This document shows positions 45,398 to 55,678 of a DNA stretch of 64,000 nt, piece by piece. Every line of letters begins with the position of its first letter. The stretch's first letter is position 1. The notes under the pieces are model-generated. The model worked only from the letters and a program-made list of their open reading frames with translations, was not told the origin of the DNA and ran no database searches. Origin of the DNA: Rhodocollybia butyracea (lineage: Eukaryota > Basidiomycota > Agaricomycetes > Agaricales > Omphalotaceae); the NCBI GenBank assembly GCA_015501585.1, contig JADNRY010000171.1, positions 1 through 64,000 on the forward strand, given 5' to 3'. The position numbers and the translations under genes are program-made.

Positions 45398-47404
45398 TAT
45401 TAGGCCTAATATTGGCCTAAGGCATGTAACCGTACATTTTGACATTTTGTACGTGTTATACAATGCAATAAGAGAGTTATACGGAGCCCAAGCATGATAG
45501 CTGTTGCTGAGGCAAAGAACTTAACAATAATACTCAGCGAGCCATGAAGGTATGCCCACAAGCGTAGCCTAGAGCCAAGCTAGCGAGGATACCTGGGCTG
45601 CCTGGAGATGTGACGCTAGATCATCAATCTAGTTATACCCAAGAGTGCATACTCTCTAAACTACAGGACATCTTGAAGCGGGATAAGTACTAAGCCAATG
45701 CATTACTCAAGGGAAGGAATTATGAGGGAAGGCATCCCTCGCACTAAGACCCCCAACAAGCTATGTTAAGATGTGGACTTTACAGTCCATAACAATGGAC
45801 CAGAATGATCCGGAGGAAACCGTAGAGGTCTATTTGCGGCACCGGTCGTAACCGTGAGGATGATAGAAACATGCTTAGCGGTCCTATGGAAAGCTATGCA
45901 CTGGGATAGCCTTGGCAAACCAAAACATTTGATCTTAGAAATCATACACGGGAGGTCTTATCCGTTAAAGCTGACTATTGGGAAGCACTTGTACATACTC
46001 AGCGCAGTTGCTCAAGGCTATCATAAGTGGTGTTGTTGGAAAGCTAGACAATAGGCCTTCTCAAGAGAATGTTAATCACACTCAGGATGGACAGAACTAT
46101 CCGAGGAATAGAATGAAACTCACCCAAGGGAAACCAGGCAGCAAGTGATCATGAAGTGTAAAGGTACTCCCGACCCCGGAGAATTGTGGAGTAATCGGAG
46201 AAACCTTGCTCAGATCAAAACACTTTAAAACTATGTTAATCCTCACAAAATCATATTTTACCTCTGATATATACCCAAGAATGGACTATTTCTTTATTGT
46301 GTGTACCATATATAGGCTGGAGTTTCCTTTCTGAGCCAGATTCCTCTGTTCCACTCTCTTTCTGTCTCTCTCCATATCTGTTTCATCTATTTTTCATATT
46401 AAACTCTCTCTACTCAGTATATAAGCCAGACATATTTATTCAATAAGACAAGTTTCTTGCCACCTCTCATAACCACAAGTTGTGACGAAGTTAAGAGTCT
46501 CTTCACTGCTAGAGCTTGTCTGTCCCTTAAATCCTCCTGGTATTAAAGTACCGAGTCAATCAGACACTGTAACTGGGCGTCTGTTTAGGAAGCGTAGGGG
46601 ATCGGCATTCTCTCGGGAAGTTTCTTGCCCTCGACTTGACTGCTAAGACCAGTGCTCCGTAAAACATCCCCACGGGATCAGTAGTGTGACGCCTCCTGAC
46701 TTGGTTATCTCAAGAAAGTAATAAACTTCACACGCTTCGCAAAGCCCATTTATATCTTGATCAAATTTAAGTGTGTAGAGTTCTCTCGAACTCCAGATCA
46801 ACTCAAATCTAGTTGCTTCCTTAGAGGGGACGGCTTCTAGTAAGGGATTATTTGGCTCCAGAGTGAGAGTTCCTTAGTTGACTTTTTCATGAAGTTAGAC
46901 GAACCACTAAGATTGTGGTACAAGTTCCTAGTGATTAAGTTCACTCACAATATCGTAGCTTGGCCCAGAGTTTGGTTGAGGACTTTACGACATCACAGCA
47001 GCTAGTGCCAGAGTTTGCCTAGGGTTGTTGACAAACCTCGAGATTACTATTCTAGCTAGAGCCAGAGTTTGCCTAGGAGAATCTTAGTTTCGTTGTATTG
47101 GTTTGGTGTTGGTTAATTGATTTGGACATACACACCTGGTTCCCTCGTACACTTGTACACCCCAACTAGGCTTCTCTCGACTTAGTTCTAAGAGTTGTCT
47201 AAGCTTAGTTACCCACGTTAGTGCTACAGTTTTGAACCTGGAGCAGTCGCGCACATACATCCGATATTACAAGACTTTCCCTCGGGGAATCTCTGACAAC
47301 CTGCCCTTGCTCCCTTACATATTGATAGTCTGGTTAGGTGCGGTAGTGTTTTTGTTAGGTTGTTTTATAGCACCTTTCGCATACCTACACGTAAATACCC
47401 AAAT
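45398..47404 (+). mobile_element. LTR-A copy 3: solo LTR, 2007 bp, inverted relative to copies 1 and 2
   Basis: Begins TATTAGGCCTAATATTGGCC and ends ACGTAAATACCCAAAT. It is flanked by ACCAG (45393-45397) and ACCGG (47405-47409), a 5-bp duplication with one mismatch. Joining the flanks restores the KDZ frame (GVPGLRESKRITSWIW). The ORFs inside, including a short membrane-like one at 47232, recur in all three copies and are probably not coding. Confidence 0.85.
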
Positions 47405-48010
47405 ACCGGGCCTCAGAGAGAGTAAGCGCATCACTTCATGGATATGGCTTGCTGGAGGTGACGATAACAGCTTTTTGACTACTGAGGCTCTTCATGAAGG
47501 TAAGTTTTTGTCTTGTCTGGACTCTGCATTTGTTACAAGCTAGCTAATTATTGACAACTCCATCGCTGGCGTGAAGAGATCCGACTTTTGAGAGTGGAGA
47601 TGGCCCACTGCCTCCTAACGCTTGAGCACCAAGCAAATTGGTGGAAATCATGTGCTGTGATACCACAGTTTCAGGGTGAGCATGCAGCTGGGGCTGCAGC
47701 TTATGCACACAAGCAAGCTGCTGTATGGCAGCTGATTGCTGAAAGGTTTCATTTGGACTGGGCAATGCATCTCGTAGGGACTACCGGGCTGGATTTTGCT
47801 GTCGCGCCCAAGCCAACCATTCCTGAAAGGGACCGGGAGCATATCAACAGCAATATAGATGAATCAGAAGAAGAGCTAGGTGAGTCAGATGAGGAAATGG
47901 AGAGGTCAGAAGCCAAGAAGGATGAGTCGGATGCAGATGTGGGAGAGGACAGTGATGAATCCAATGTGAGTTCAAACAATGAGGAGTGGAATGGCATGGA
48001 CAATGAATAG
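47405..48010 (+). pseudogene. KDZ transposase, C-terminal end
   Basis: Starts GLRESKRITSWIWLAGG, then after a short intron (about 47501-47550) reads HWREEIRLLRVEMAHCLLTLEHQANWW and AYAHKQAAVWQLIAERFHLDW. This is the helical E-M-x-R-x-L-x-F-x-x-W-x-x-x-W-W tail conserved at the end of KDZ transposases. The last 60 residues are a D/E/S-rich acidic tail ending at the stop 48008-48010. This part is free of stops within exons. Confidence 0.8.
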
Positions 48011-48181
48011 GGTACTGTTTCTTTTTCTTCTCCCTCTTCTATTTGCTCTTGTAATTTTTTAAAGTATTGTACAGTAGCGCCATTATTTTATATAAATGTG
48101 ATGCGGACTGTTGCATGTGGTGAGAACAGGGCGGGACAGTGGGCGGGACCTGCCCAGGATTGAGTGGGAAGGCAGAATTTA

Positions 48182-48381
48182 TCGGTCCCTGCGTTCCAGA
48201 TCTGCCATCAATTTTTCTACCCTTTTTAGAAGCTCTGGATGGGATGCCGAAGGTGCCGCAAACCCTAGCTGGCCAAAACAACCGGTCCCCGCTATCCAGA
48301 TCTGTGATCAGATTTTCTACCCTTTTCGGAAGCTCTGGGCGGGATGCCGAAGGTGCCGCAAACCCTAGCTGGCCAAAACAA
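48182..48381. repeat. 100-bp tandem duplication
   Basis: 48182-48281 and 48282-48381 are near-identical, sharing TCTACCCTTTT and GATGCCGAAGGTGCCGCAAA. They differ by a handful of substitutions. No gene; the three overlapping open frames here simply read the repeat. Confidence 0.85.
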
Positions 48382-48639
48382 CCGGCTCTCCCTAAACAGG
48401 AAGGCACTGGGCCTACATATCCCAGCTTCTAGTTGTATTGTTGACCTTTGTAAAGGTAGCCACAACAATTATTGGTGTCCTTTACAAAGGGCTGACAGAA
48501 TCTGGTGAACCGTAATAGCACCGTAAGATATATGGCCGTAACCGTATACGGTACGGTGCAGAGCCCTACTAGTACTTCACTCACATTTCATTTTTACAAA
48601 CACTCAAAATTTAATCTTCGATCAACATTGAGGCCCGAG

Positions 48640-48835
48640 GGACAAGCATGTACAAGCATTGTCCAAGCATTCTTCAAGCACTGTGTCCGAGCTTGTACGG
48701 GCATGTACAAGCGTGTACAAGTGTGTACAAGCATGTACAATTGTGTACGAGCATTGTACGAGCTTGTGCGGGCCTGTGCGGGCCTGTGTGAGTAACTTGT
48801 GCAAATCACTTGTATGAGTGTATGAGTGCATGAGC
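48640..48835. repeat. GTACAAGC minisatellite, second site
   Basis: Repeats such as GTACAAGCGTGTACAAGTGTG and GTACGAGCTTGTGCGGGCC at about 10-20 bp spacing. The motif is the same as in the array at 10854-12235 but the copies here are all in one orientation. Confidence 0.7.
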
Positions 48836-49319
48836 ACCTACTAAATAAAGTCTGAGCTTATGCACAGGTTGTCGTAGATTGTAGAGCCAGATGGTCTAGG
48901 CTGGAGTCCCGCCACCGTATTCACCCCCGGAATAACTCTCGGGATTATATTTTTCCTTTTTCTCTTTCTTTAAGCCTTACCATTAATCCTTTTATTTTCT
49001 CGCAACTTCTATCTACCGCGCAGGCGTATTTAACTCTGACTTCTTACAATGTAGCACCCCAGTTGAAACACTCGAAGTGTTTCTGGGGTGCGTATCTCTT
49101 TCATTTACCTATCATCTAGCTTACTGACTACTGTACCATTTAGATATCGTATTGATAAGTCTACAGGTACAGTCTATTCTTAATATACGAGTTGAAACAC
49201 TCGAAGTGTTCCTGGGATATCGTATTGATAAGTCTACACAGGTTTTCCAACCGATATGCATGTTTTATATATCACAGGCAGCTCTATCAATGTCTGTAAT
49301 TACCATCCAGGTCTCCAAG
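48836..49319. repeat. Interleaved short repeats, no gene
   Basis: A palindromic word GTTGAAACACTCGAAGTGTT occurs at about 49062 and 49193, and ATATCGTATTGATAAGTCTA at about 49143 and 49216, in the order X-Y-X-Y. No coding frame was recognised. Confidence 0.55.
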
Positions 49320-49722
49320 CACTACGCAACTCAGACCGGGTTAAACCAACCCGAAAATTAACCTTGCTATCGGTTTACTTTCACTCTAGTGCCGGATTAG
49401 TTTAACCATGAGAACAGTGTAAATAACCTGTTTGTCATAGAGTGATTTTAACCCAATATATGTCGTTTTAATCTGGTTTTCGGTGTGCGTTGTTTACCCG
49501 AATTCACTTGTGAACAGGTAGATTTGACTCGCTTGATTAACTCGCAGAAAGGTTGAAAACAGTAGTGATTTTATTGAAAGATAATGTATAGATGGTACGA
49601 AGAAATTCTGCTTGATAATTGAGAAGAAATGAGTGGCCCGTTGCGTGTATTGGGCTCGCGCTACCATGCAGCGTGAATCTAGAGTCATGAAATAAGTGAA
49701 TGTCGTTCCCAAAGAGCGCAAA

Positions 49723-50760
49723 AACTCACCAAAATTCTCCCTGGTCCTGCTCGTCATCATACTGGTGGCCAGATGGACCAGCCACAGCATTACTATTGCC
49801 TCCAAGTCCAACAAGGTCCTCATCGCCAGAGGGGTCTTCAAATCGTTTGTTGCCTTCGCCATCGGATACATACGCAGGTTGGGGACCACTGAAGCGTCGG
49901 CTGTTCTTGAACTTGCGTCCAGATACCACAGCCTTACTGAGTCGTGTTTGATATTTGCGCTGATTTTTGATGTACTGCTTCAGTGCTTCTCGTGTCGCCC
50001 AATATCCCGGAAAGCGATTCTTGCCAAAATATGGGAGATCAACTGCAGTCTAGGATGTTGTATTTAGTATGACTGGGATAATAGTCTACAAGTTGCTTAC
50101 CTTTCGACAAACCAAACTAATTATTTCAGGATCTTGCTGTCTGTATGTCTTGCTGAGGTCGACGCGCGCCAGAACCGCATTGGAACGAACGCGGGACTTG
50201 AATATAAGTAGAAGAGAGCTTGAGTGTGAGAACAAACGCGAACCATGTGACTTACGAGAAAGCACGCATATTCATCGTTGTTCTGTTCCAAATCCACTGC
50301 ATCCTGGAGGCAGAAGCCACGCTTACCATCTCCGGCTTCTCCTTGAGGACAATCAATAACCTCGACGGGCTGATTATTGACCGTGACTTGACCCTCCAAA
50401 TCCTTCGCAGTAAGCAGAGGAGCGCGGGTGGCTGCTGGTGTTTCTGTTTGCGGTGGCCATTCCTGATGAGCTGGGCAAGAAGCAGTGAAATCAGAATTTT
50501 GTACAAGGTGAGCAAACATGAAGTACCTCTGTGATGAGCTCTAACTGGGGGCCATTGAGCAGGTTTCGTAGGCATAGACTGAACTCGCTGGCCGATGCTT
50601 TCTGCTGTAGGACTGGCGGTGGTACCAGTGACAGGTGGGTGAGTGGCGTGTTGCTCTGCCATGGCCTTGAGCTTATCTAGAGTGCTCAGGTAAATTATAC
50701 GCATCCAAATATTCAAAATATAGATACCAACCTTCAACTTCTTTCATCATTCGCTCACGT
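49723..50760 (-). CDS. Accessory spliced gene of the CACTA element, unknown function
   Basis: Minus-strand exons by GT-AG: about 50760-50733 (MMKEVE), 50685-50524 (TLDKLKAMAEQHATHPPVTG, Pro/Thr-rich), 50467-50254 (TAKDLEGQVTVNNQPVEVID, then an acidic stretch), about 50195-50100 (RVRSNAVLARVDLSKTYRQQ) and 50050-49723 (DLPYFGKNRFPGYWATREALKQYIKNQRKY, then basic, Gly/Asp-rich to a stop at 49723). No stop was found within the exons. It is divergent from the transposase and starts within about 10-30 bp of it. CACTA elements commonly carry a second protein that binds subterminal repeats; that role is only an inference. No domain recognised. Confidence 0.55.
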
Positions 50761-50765
50761 TCAGC

Positions 50766-51149
50766 ATGCTTCGTAAAGCATGTGAGAAGTGGGTTTTGGA
50801 CTACGAGAAGTGTGTTATTATCTATTTTTCTTCGTTATATGATATATCTACTGATGTTACAAAACAGATTCTATTATCAGTATGAACCCGAGCGTGTTAG
50901 TGCTTGTCCATTGACCATTCATGGTCTTTTACACGTTCCTGATGCTTTGGTTGAAATTGGACCGGTCTGGACTCATTGGGCCTTTCCAACGGAGCGGTAT
51001 TGTGGTCGCATTCAGCCTGCAATCAAAAGTCGTCGTCACCCTTTTGTAGCCATCGATAATTACATTGTCCTTCAAGCTCAGCTCTCACAAATCAAACTTA
51101 TCTATGGTGTTGAATCTGAACTCTCACTGAAAGTACCCCGCTCTGTCTT
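50766..51149 (+). pseudogene. Plavaka-type CACTA transposase, truncated, first part
   Basis: An exon at 50766-50811 (MLRKACEKWVLDYEK) is joined across an intron ending ACAAAACAG (50868) to FYYQYEPERVSACPLTIHGLLHVPDALVEIGPVWTHWAFPTERYCG and IKSRRHPFVAIDNYI. The H-x-L-L-H-V ... G-P-V-W-x-x-W-x-F-P-x-E-R-x-C-G block is a signature of Plavaka/En-Spm transposases. All the N-terminal catalytic part is missing. The coding sequence is broken at about 51150 by a nested element and resumes near 52615. Confidence 0.8.
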
Positions 51150-52545
51150 CAGGAATGGGATTCCATTTTCTTAAAGAATCAACTTTATTTATGATCATGT
51201 ACTTTAAGTACTTTAAGAAGTACTTACTACTTATACAACTACTTAAGAACTATAAAATTACTTAACAACAATCTTAAGAGATTTTTAAGGTTGCTTTTTC
51301 TTAAGAGTACTCTCAAAACTCACCAGTGGACACGAGAATGCCAAGGTTTGAGGTAAGATCTTAAAGGAGTGTTTAAGAACAATTTCTTAAGATCAGAAGA
51401 ATACCATGAACTCACATCGAAGACATCAATCTTAAGGAATTTTTAAGGAGGGTGTTTCTTAAGAGCACTCTAAAAACTTGCCTCTTTTGCTATCAGAGTC
51501 ACCTGGCGCCACTACAGCACACAAGTCAATCTTGAACTGAGAAGGCCCGTCAACGACCTGTGAGTTGAAAGTCTGTTACTCAAGTACTATACAGACAGAG
51601 CCACCACACTAAATGGTAGGCCCAGGAGTGACAGACAGTGGCTGGACAGTGGATTGGTTGAGCCGATGTGGCGCAACGAGGTCGGAAGATGAAAGAAAGA
51701 AAGAAAGAGGCGAAGTGGTGTTAGCGCCCATTTGCATCAACCATGTGATGGGTCAAAGCACCGGCTGTTGGCTCGGAAAATACAATAAGTAAGAGTCGGC
51801 ATGGGCTTTGTCCAATCTCCTTTTGTCTTTTCAAACAATAGACAGAAGTACTTTTAAATGCTTGACCACCTGCAGGCCACATCTTCTTGCCTTCTCTTTT
51901 GGCCCCCTTCCTGCCTATGTATTGTACTTGATGCAAAGTAATTTCAAAGTGTTGTTATTAGGAATGGCTGGGGCCCGCGTTACAGTAGCGCTTGGAAATG
52001 ACAATAAGTATCGGGCCAGTCACACCTTCTGTCTATTGTTTGAGCACTCCTTTGTCTTTTCAAACAATAGACAAAAGCACTACTTATTAATGCTCAACCA
52101 CTCGTTGAATTGCTGCCGTTTTACCCCATCCCCCTCCCCCCTGCTTGTGAAGGTAATTCTTGGATTCCGGATGCCGGGCTCGCATGTGGTTGGCAGCCAA
52201 TGCCATGATATGTTGGGGGACAGGAAGAGGCAGTGAGCTTCTTTTTGCTTGAAAAGTGCACTTCTTATTGTTCTTAGGAAACAAGTAAGATTTTTTCCTT
52301 AATGAATATTTGCACACAAGAGAACGATTTGCTAACAGCATTGTTCTTAAGAAAAATTTCTTAAGAATTAAAGAAATAAGTAAAGAATGTTAAGAAATAA
52401 AGTATCTTAAGAAACATTTGGTACTATATTGTAAGTGCGAGGAAATACCACGGGAGACATTAAACACTTAAAGAATACTTATAGGTTTTCTTAAAGTATA
52501 TGATCATAAATAATGTCTATTCTTTAAGAACAATTGAATCCCACT
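51150..52545. mobile_element. Nested TIR element, about 1.4 kb, inside the CACTA transposase
   Basis: The left end (TGGGATTCCATTTTCTTAAA from 51156) and the complement of the right end (CAGTGGGATTCAATTGTTCT from 52545) match for about 60 bp through TTATTTATGATCAT and TACTTTAAG. Subterminal regions are rich in CTTAAGAA words. A 50-bp block CTTTTCAAACAATAGACA-containing occurs twice inside (about 51818 and 52045). No transposase frame. A clear target duplication could not be fixed; CAGTGG ends would suit hAT. Confidence 0.65.
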
Positions 52546-52614
52546 GTACCTGTCTTGCCTGCTAATCATTTCTCAGTTGAGCAATGTACGTCTTTTACTC
52601 TTCTTTAACATGTA

Positions 52615-53289
52615 TCAATGCTGAGGGTGCTTAACAGATCCATCTTGTATTCTTCTGCCCCCGCATCGTACTTCTTCCTCAGTCCCAAAAACCATAATTG
52701 AGAAAATACTCATTTGCTTTGCCACGAGATTTGACACAACCAAAGCTGTTGTACGGCGACATCTTGACATAGACACTATCGTACAGTGGGCCAAAGTTCG
52801 CCGCTTGAACGGTGGAGATGAAATGGCAGCATCGGCTCTGGTTCCCTTTGCTGAAGATCGTCGGGATACAACCTTCATTCGAGTAAGTTATCTTGCAATC
52901 AGTTTAGATTCAGTTAATCAAGGTTTTGAACATAGTATGACATGCTTGTCGACTTAAATACCCGGCGGCGCAGGGTACAACCTGTATACCAGAAACAAAG
53001 CTTTTACAGGCAACTTCAGCACATTCTGGTGGTAACGCTACCTGCGGCTGAAGAGCTGGGACTTAACTCACAGACAACATTCGTTCTTGCTGCTATCCAT
53101 CGTTGCCAAGTGCAAGGCACAAGCCACAGTGGCGCTGCATATTATGAGCAAATGGGAGCTCTCGAAGTTGTTGATATGAGCGCTGTACAGTGTCTCATTG
53201 GGCGCATTGAGGCTGTCAATGATATGCGTAAGTTTGTTATTGATCGAACAGGTACTCTACAATCCTCGTACTATGTAACGGGGGAATAG
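52615..53289 (+). pseudogene. Plavaka-type CACTA transposase, C-terminal part
   Basis: After the nested element the frame resumes near 52690 with CFATRFDTTKAVVRRHLDIDTIVQWAKVRRLNGGDEMAAS, crosses an intron (52884-52934) and continues YDMLVDLNTRRRRVQPVYQKQSFYRQLQHILVV, then GALEVVDMSAVQCLIGRI and IDRTGTLQSSYYV to a stop at 53287-53289. This matches the ending of Plavaka transposases: V-Q-W-x-K-V-R-R-L-x-G-G-D and G-A-L-E-V-V-D ... V-x-C-L-V-G-R. These exons are free of stops. Confidence 0.82.
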
Positions 53290-53480
53290 TAACTAGTTAT
53301 TACCGGGTTAATTATTTTGTCCGGGTTAACCAACTCGGTTTTCGAGTACCCAAAATCCCGAAAGAGTTACCGGGTTGACTTCACTCGGTTGGGGTTAACC
53401 CAAAAGTAACCGTTGAGACGGAACCTGGTTACTTTCACTCGGCAAACGGGTTAGCTTAACCCTGTCTGAGGCTCATAGTG

Positions 53481-54060
53481 AAGTGTGCTGTACTATACTG
53501 AGAGGACAACTAATGCTGCTATGAGTTTCTTTGTACAAATTAGTGAACTCAACCTTGACTCAACCTTGGGAGTAACTTGTGGTTTGATTCTTGAAACACT
53601 GATGTACACCTTGCAAGTGGAGGAACAGAGTATATTAACAAGTTCACAAGGTTACACTAAGGTTATGTGTACGAAGTTATGAACGTCCGAGCATGTGCGA
53701 GGCTCGGACTGGCTCGGACCTCGGACGCCCGCATATGCTCTGACGGGACCTCGGACAAATCACTACCCGTGCGAGGACAACAAGCGTCACGCAGAATCAA
53801 GTTTCGGAACTCCTTGCTCAGCGACATGACGACCTGCACCTAGTCTCCAGGTGGAGCCAGCGCGCCAGTGAGCGCAATCGCCTCATAGAGCAATTCTCTC
53901 AGCGCCTGCAACCGAAATGCTTCCTTCAAGCGTCTCCTGAAGTCCAATCCATGGTTCTAACCCAACAACAAATCTTACTACAGCTCCAGGAATGACAAGT
54001 GGCCAATTATGGTGTGGCCATGAAGGTGGGTGAGTGCTGGAGTAAGGGGTTGGGATGATA
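53481..54060 (+). other. Possible coding fragment, unknown
   Basis: From about 53755 to 53990 a frame reads NQVSELLAQRHDDLHLVSRWSQ and FLQASPEVQSMVLTQQQILLQLQE, a glutamine-rich helical segment ending in a TGA. It has no start and no recognised family. The preceding part (53660-53770) is rich in CTCGGAC words. Confidence 0.3.
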
Positions 54061-54790
54061 GAAGATGAGAAGAACACGGAGGGTGTCTAAGCTCGTAGAG
54101 GAGAGCGTTGGACTAGAAAAGGTGTGTTGGAAAGCAAGATGTTTACATCGTCCAACAAGTCCCTCTTCCTCACCCGACAACGTCCCGGCCATCCCTTTCC
54201 CAATCGCGATAACAGATTACAAGCGACGCGTGCTGGCAAAGCACAGCGGCATATGAAAGTCGAGCGTCGGACGAACGTCGAGAGGTCTGAGTATAGCGAT
54301 TGAAGGGAGTCGTGAAGGGATAGGAAGGCTGAGGTTTGTCGAGGTCTGTAGGAGACAAGAGAGGGAGCCTTGGAATTGGTCCGAAAGAGAGGTGTGAAGT
54401 ACAGGTGCTCCGATTCGAGCACGAAATGGTAGGTCTCGAGGCCGGAGGTTTTCATCCAAAGGCAGTAATCAAACGGCGTGCCAGCGAGGACTGCGGCTAA
54501 TCTTCCTATCGTTCTCCCACAAAATCTCATCCTTGTCCAGATATACTCACACACACAAGTCTGAACATGAAGACGGCTGTAAGAACCTCAGTGCCTCAAC
54601 GCTGAAGCACTGAAGAAGGGGATGGAAATCGGGTTGTTGGAGGGCGGGGTGTTTCGGCATGAAGTGATTAGGGTAATTTCGTGCACCATATTTCGGAATG
54701 AGTAGTGGGAGGTGAGCATGTGGTTTCGGTCCTTGAACTTCCAGCGGGATAAATGGGCGCAGAGCTCTTATGAGGCACAGCAAATCCAAT
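54061..54790. other. No gene recognised
   Basis: Several overlapping frames on both strands, none with a family signature or clear splice structure. Confidence 0.3.
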
Positions 54791-54834
54791 TCGACGTGAA
54801 CGCGTGAATTCCCAAAGACAACAAAGACTGCGTG

Positions 54835-55668
54835 CTAGAAAAGCACTGCGGTGTATCTTCCTACAACTCCCGCAAAGGTCTCGTCCTCTTTCCAACCCAA
54901 AACCATCCCAAAAACCCAACAGCCTAATCTTCGAGATGACGCAGTTGTGTGAGTACCAGGGTCCGGAGATGTACAACCACTGGGATCGGGAGTCACGCAA
55001 GTACTGGGGTCTGGAGATTGAACGCCTGGAGATGCGTGAGTGCGTGCGCCGGGATCTAAGGACGCCCGGGGTTCAAGATCTGGAGATGTGCAAGCACTGC
55101 AGTATAGAGACATACGAGAGGCGGGGTATGGAGAAGCCTGGTCATTGTCGAGGCTATCGAGATACTTCTCCGCCTCTGTTTGACTGTCAACATCAGCTTC
55201 AACGCGCCTTGGCACCTTGGTGCATCGTTCTATCAAGTAATTAGATAAATAGTATTCTGCAGAATTTTAGAAGAAAGACTTACCAATTTTAATCAACGCC
55301 CGAGTTTCCGCAGAAACAGCGGCCGTTGGTGTTTTCAGAGCTGAACGCATCGACACGGTTGCCAACCTCAGGCGGCTAGCAGACGATAGCCTTCGGTTTG
55401 AAATTCGGGTCTGAAATTCGGTCTGAATGTTGTTTTCTTCTTCTTCTTGGGTTTAGAGACGACGGACGACTTAGCTGCTTCTGAGCAAATAGAAAGCAGA
55501 TTTTAAAAGGTGACAAAAAACAAAGTGCGAAAGGTCAAGCTTTCAACGGTGGATTGAGCCAAAAAGCCAGCTGAAACGCCGGTCAGAAGCTTTTTTACGT
55601 TTGAAGTCAAAATTAACTTACCACTTTCCTCTAGCTTTGCCTTCATCGTCATCTACGTCCTGCGCCAT
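54835..55668 (-). CDS. Hypothetical spliced gene, head-to-head with the RNase H1N-like gene
   Basis: Minus-strand ATG at 55668 starts MAQDVDDDEGKARGK followed by a GTAAGT donor. After an acceptor TTTGCTCAG (about 55485) comes EAAKSSVVSKPKKKKKTTFRPN. A further block reads SRLRLATVSMRSALKTPTAAVSAETRALIKI and, after a 54-bp intron, ERCTKVPRRVEADVDSQTEAEKYLDSL. From about 55100 down the sequence is low-complexity with SPDPSTC/SPDLEPR-type repeats. One frame change near 55370 remains unexplained (missed intron or damage). The lysine run suggests nuclear location. No family recognised. Confidence 0.45.
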
Positions 55669-55678
55669 TATCTTGAAG

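Larger units (their letters stand above)
49320..53480 (+). mobile_element. CACTA (Plavaka-type) DNA transposon, 4161 bp
   Basis: Ends read CACTACGCAACTCAGACCGG and, as complement, CACTATGAGCCTCAGACAGG, matching on through GGGTTAA and AACCCG. A 3-bp duplication AAG flanks them (49317-49319 and 53481-53483), as expected for CACTA. Subterminal zones are full of CGGGTTAA/TTAACC words. Inside are a minus-strand spliced gene (49723-50760), a truncated transposase on the + strand (50766-51149 and 52615-53289) and a nested element between its exons. Confidence 0.9.

Noticed and set aside
47232..47543. 103-codon frame with hydrophobic, membrane-like stretch
   Set aside because: Most of it lies in an LTR and recurs in the other LTR-A copies; it runs through the LTR boundary into KDZ sequence.
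48640..48835. CRISPR-like spaced repeats
   Set aside because: Units vary in length and sequence and spacers are not unique; eukaryotic minisatellite fits.
48850..48960. tRNA- or SINE-like stretch with a GGCTGGAGTCC word resembling a B box
   Set aside because: No acceptor stem, no matching A box at the right distance and no cloverleaf could be drawn.
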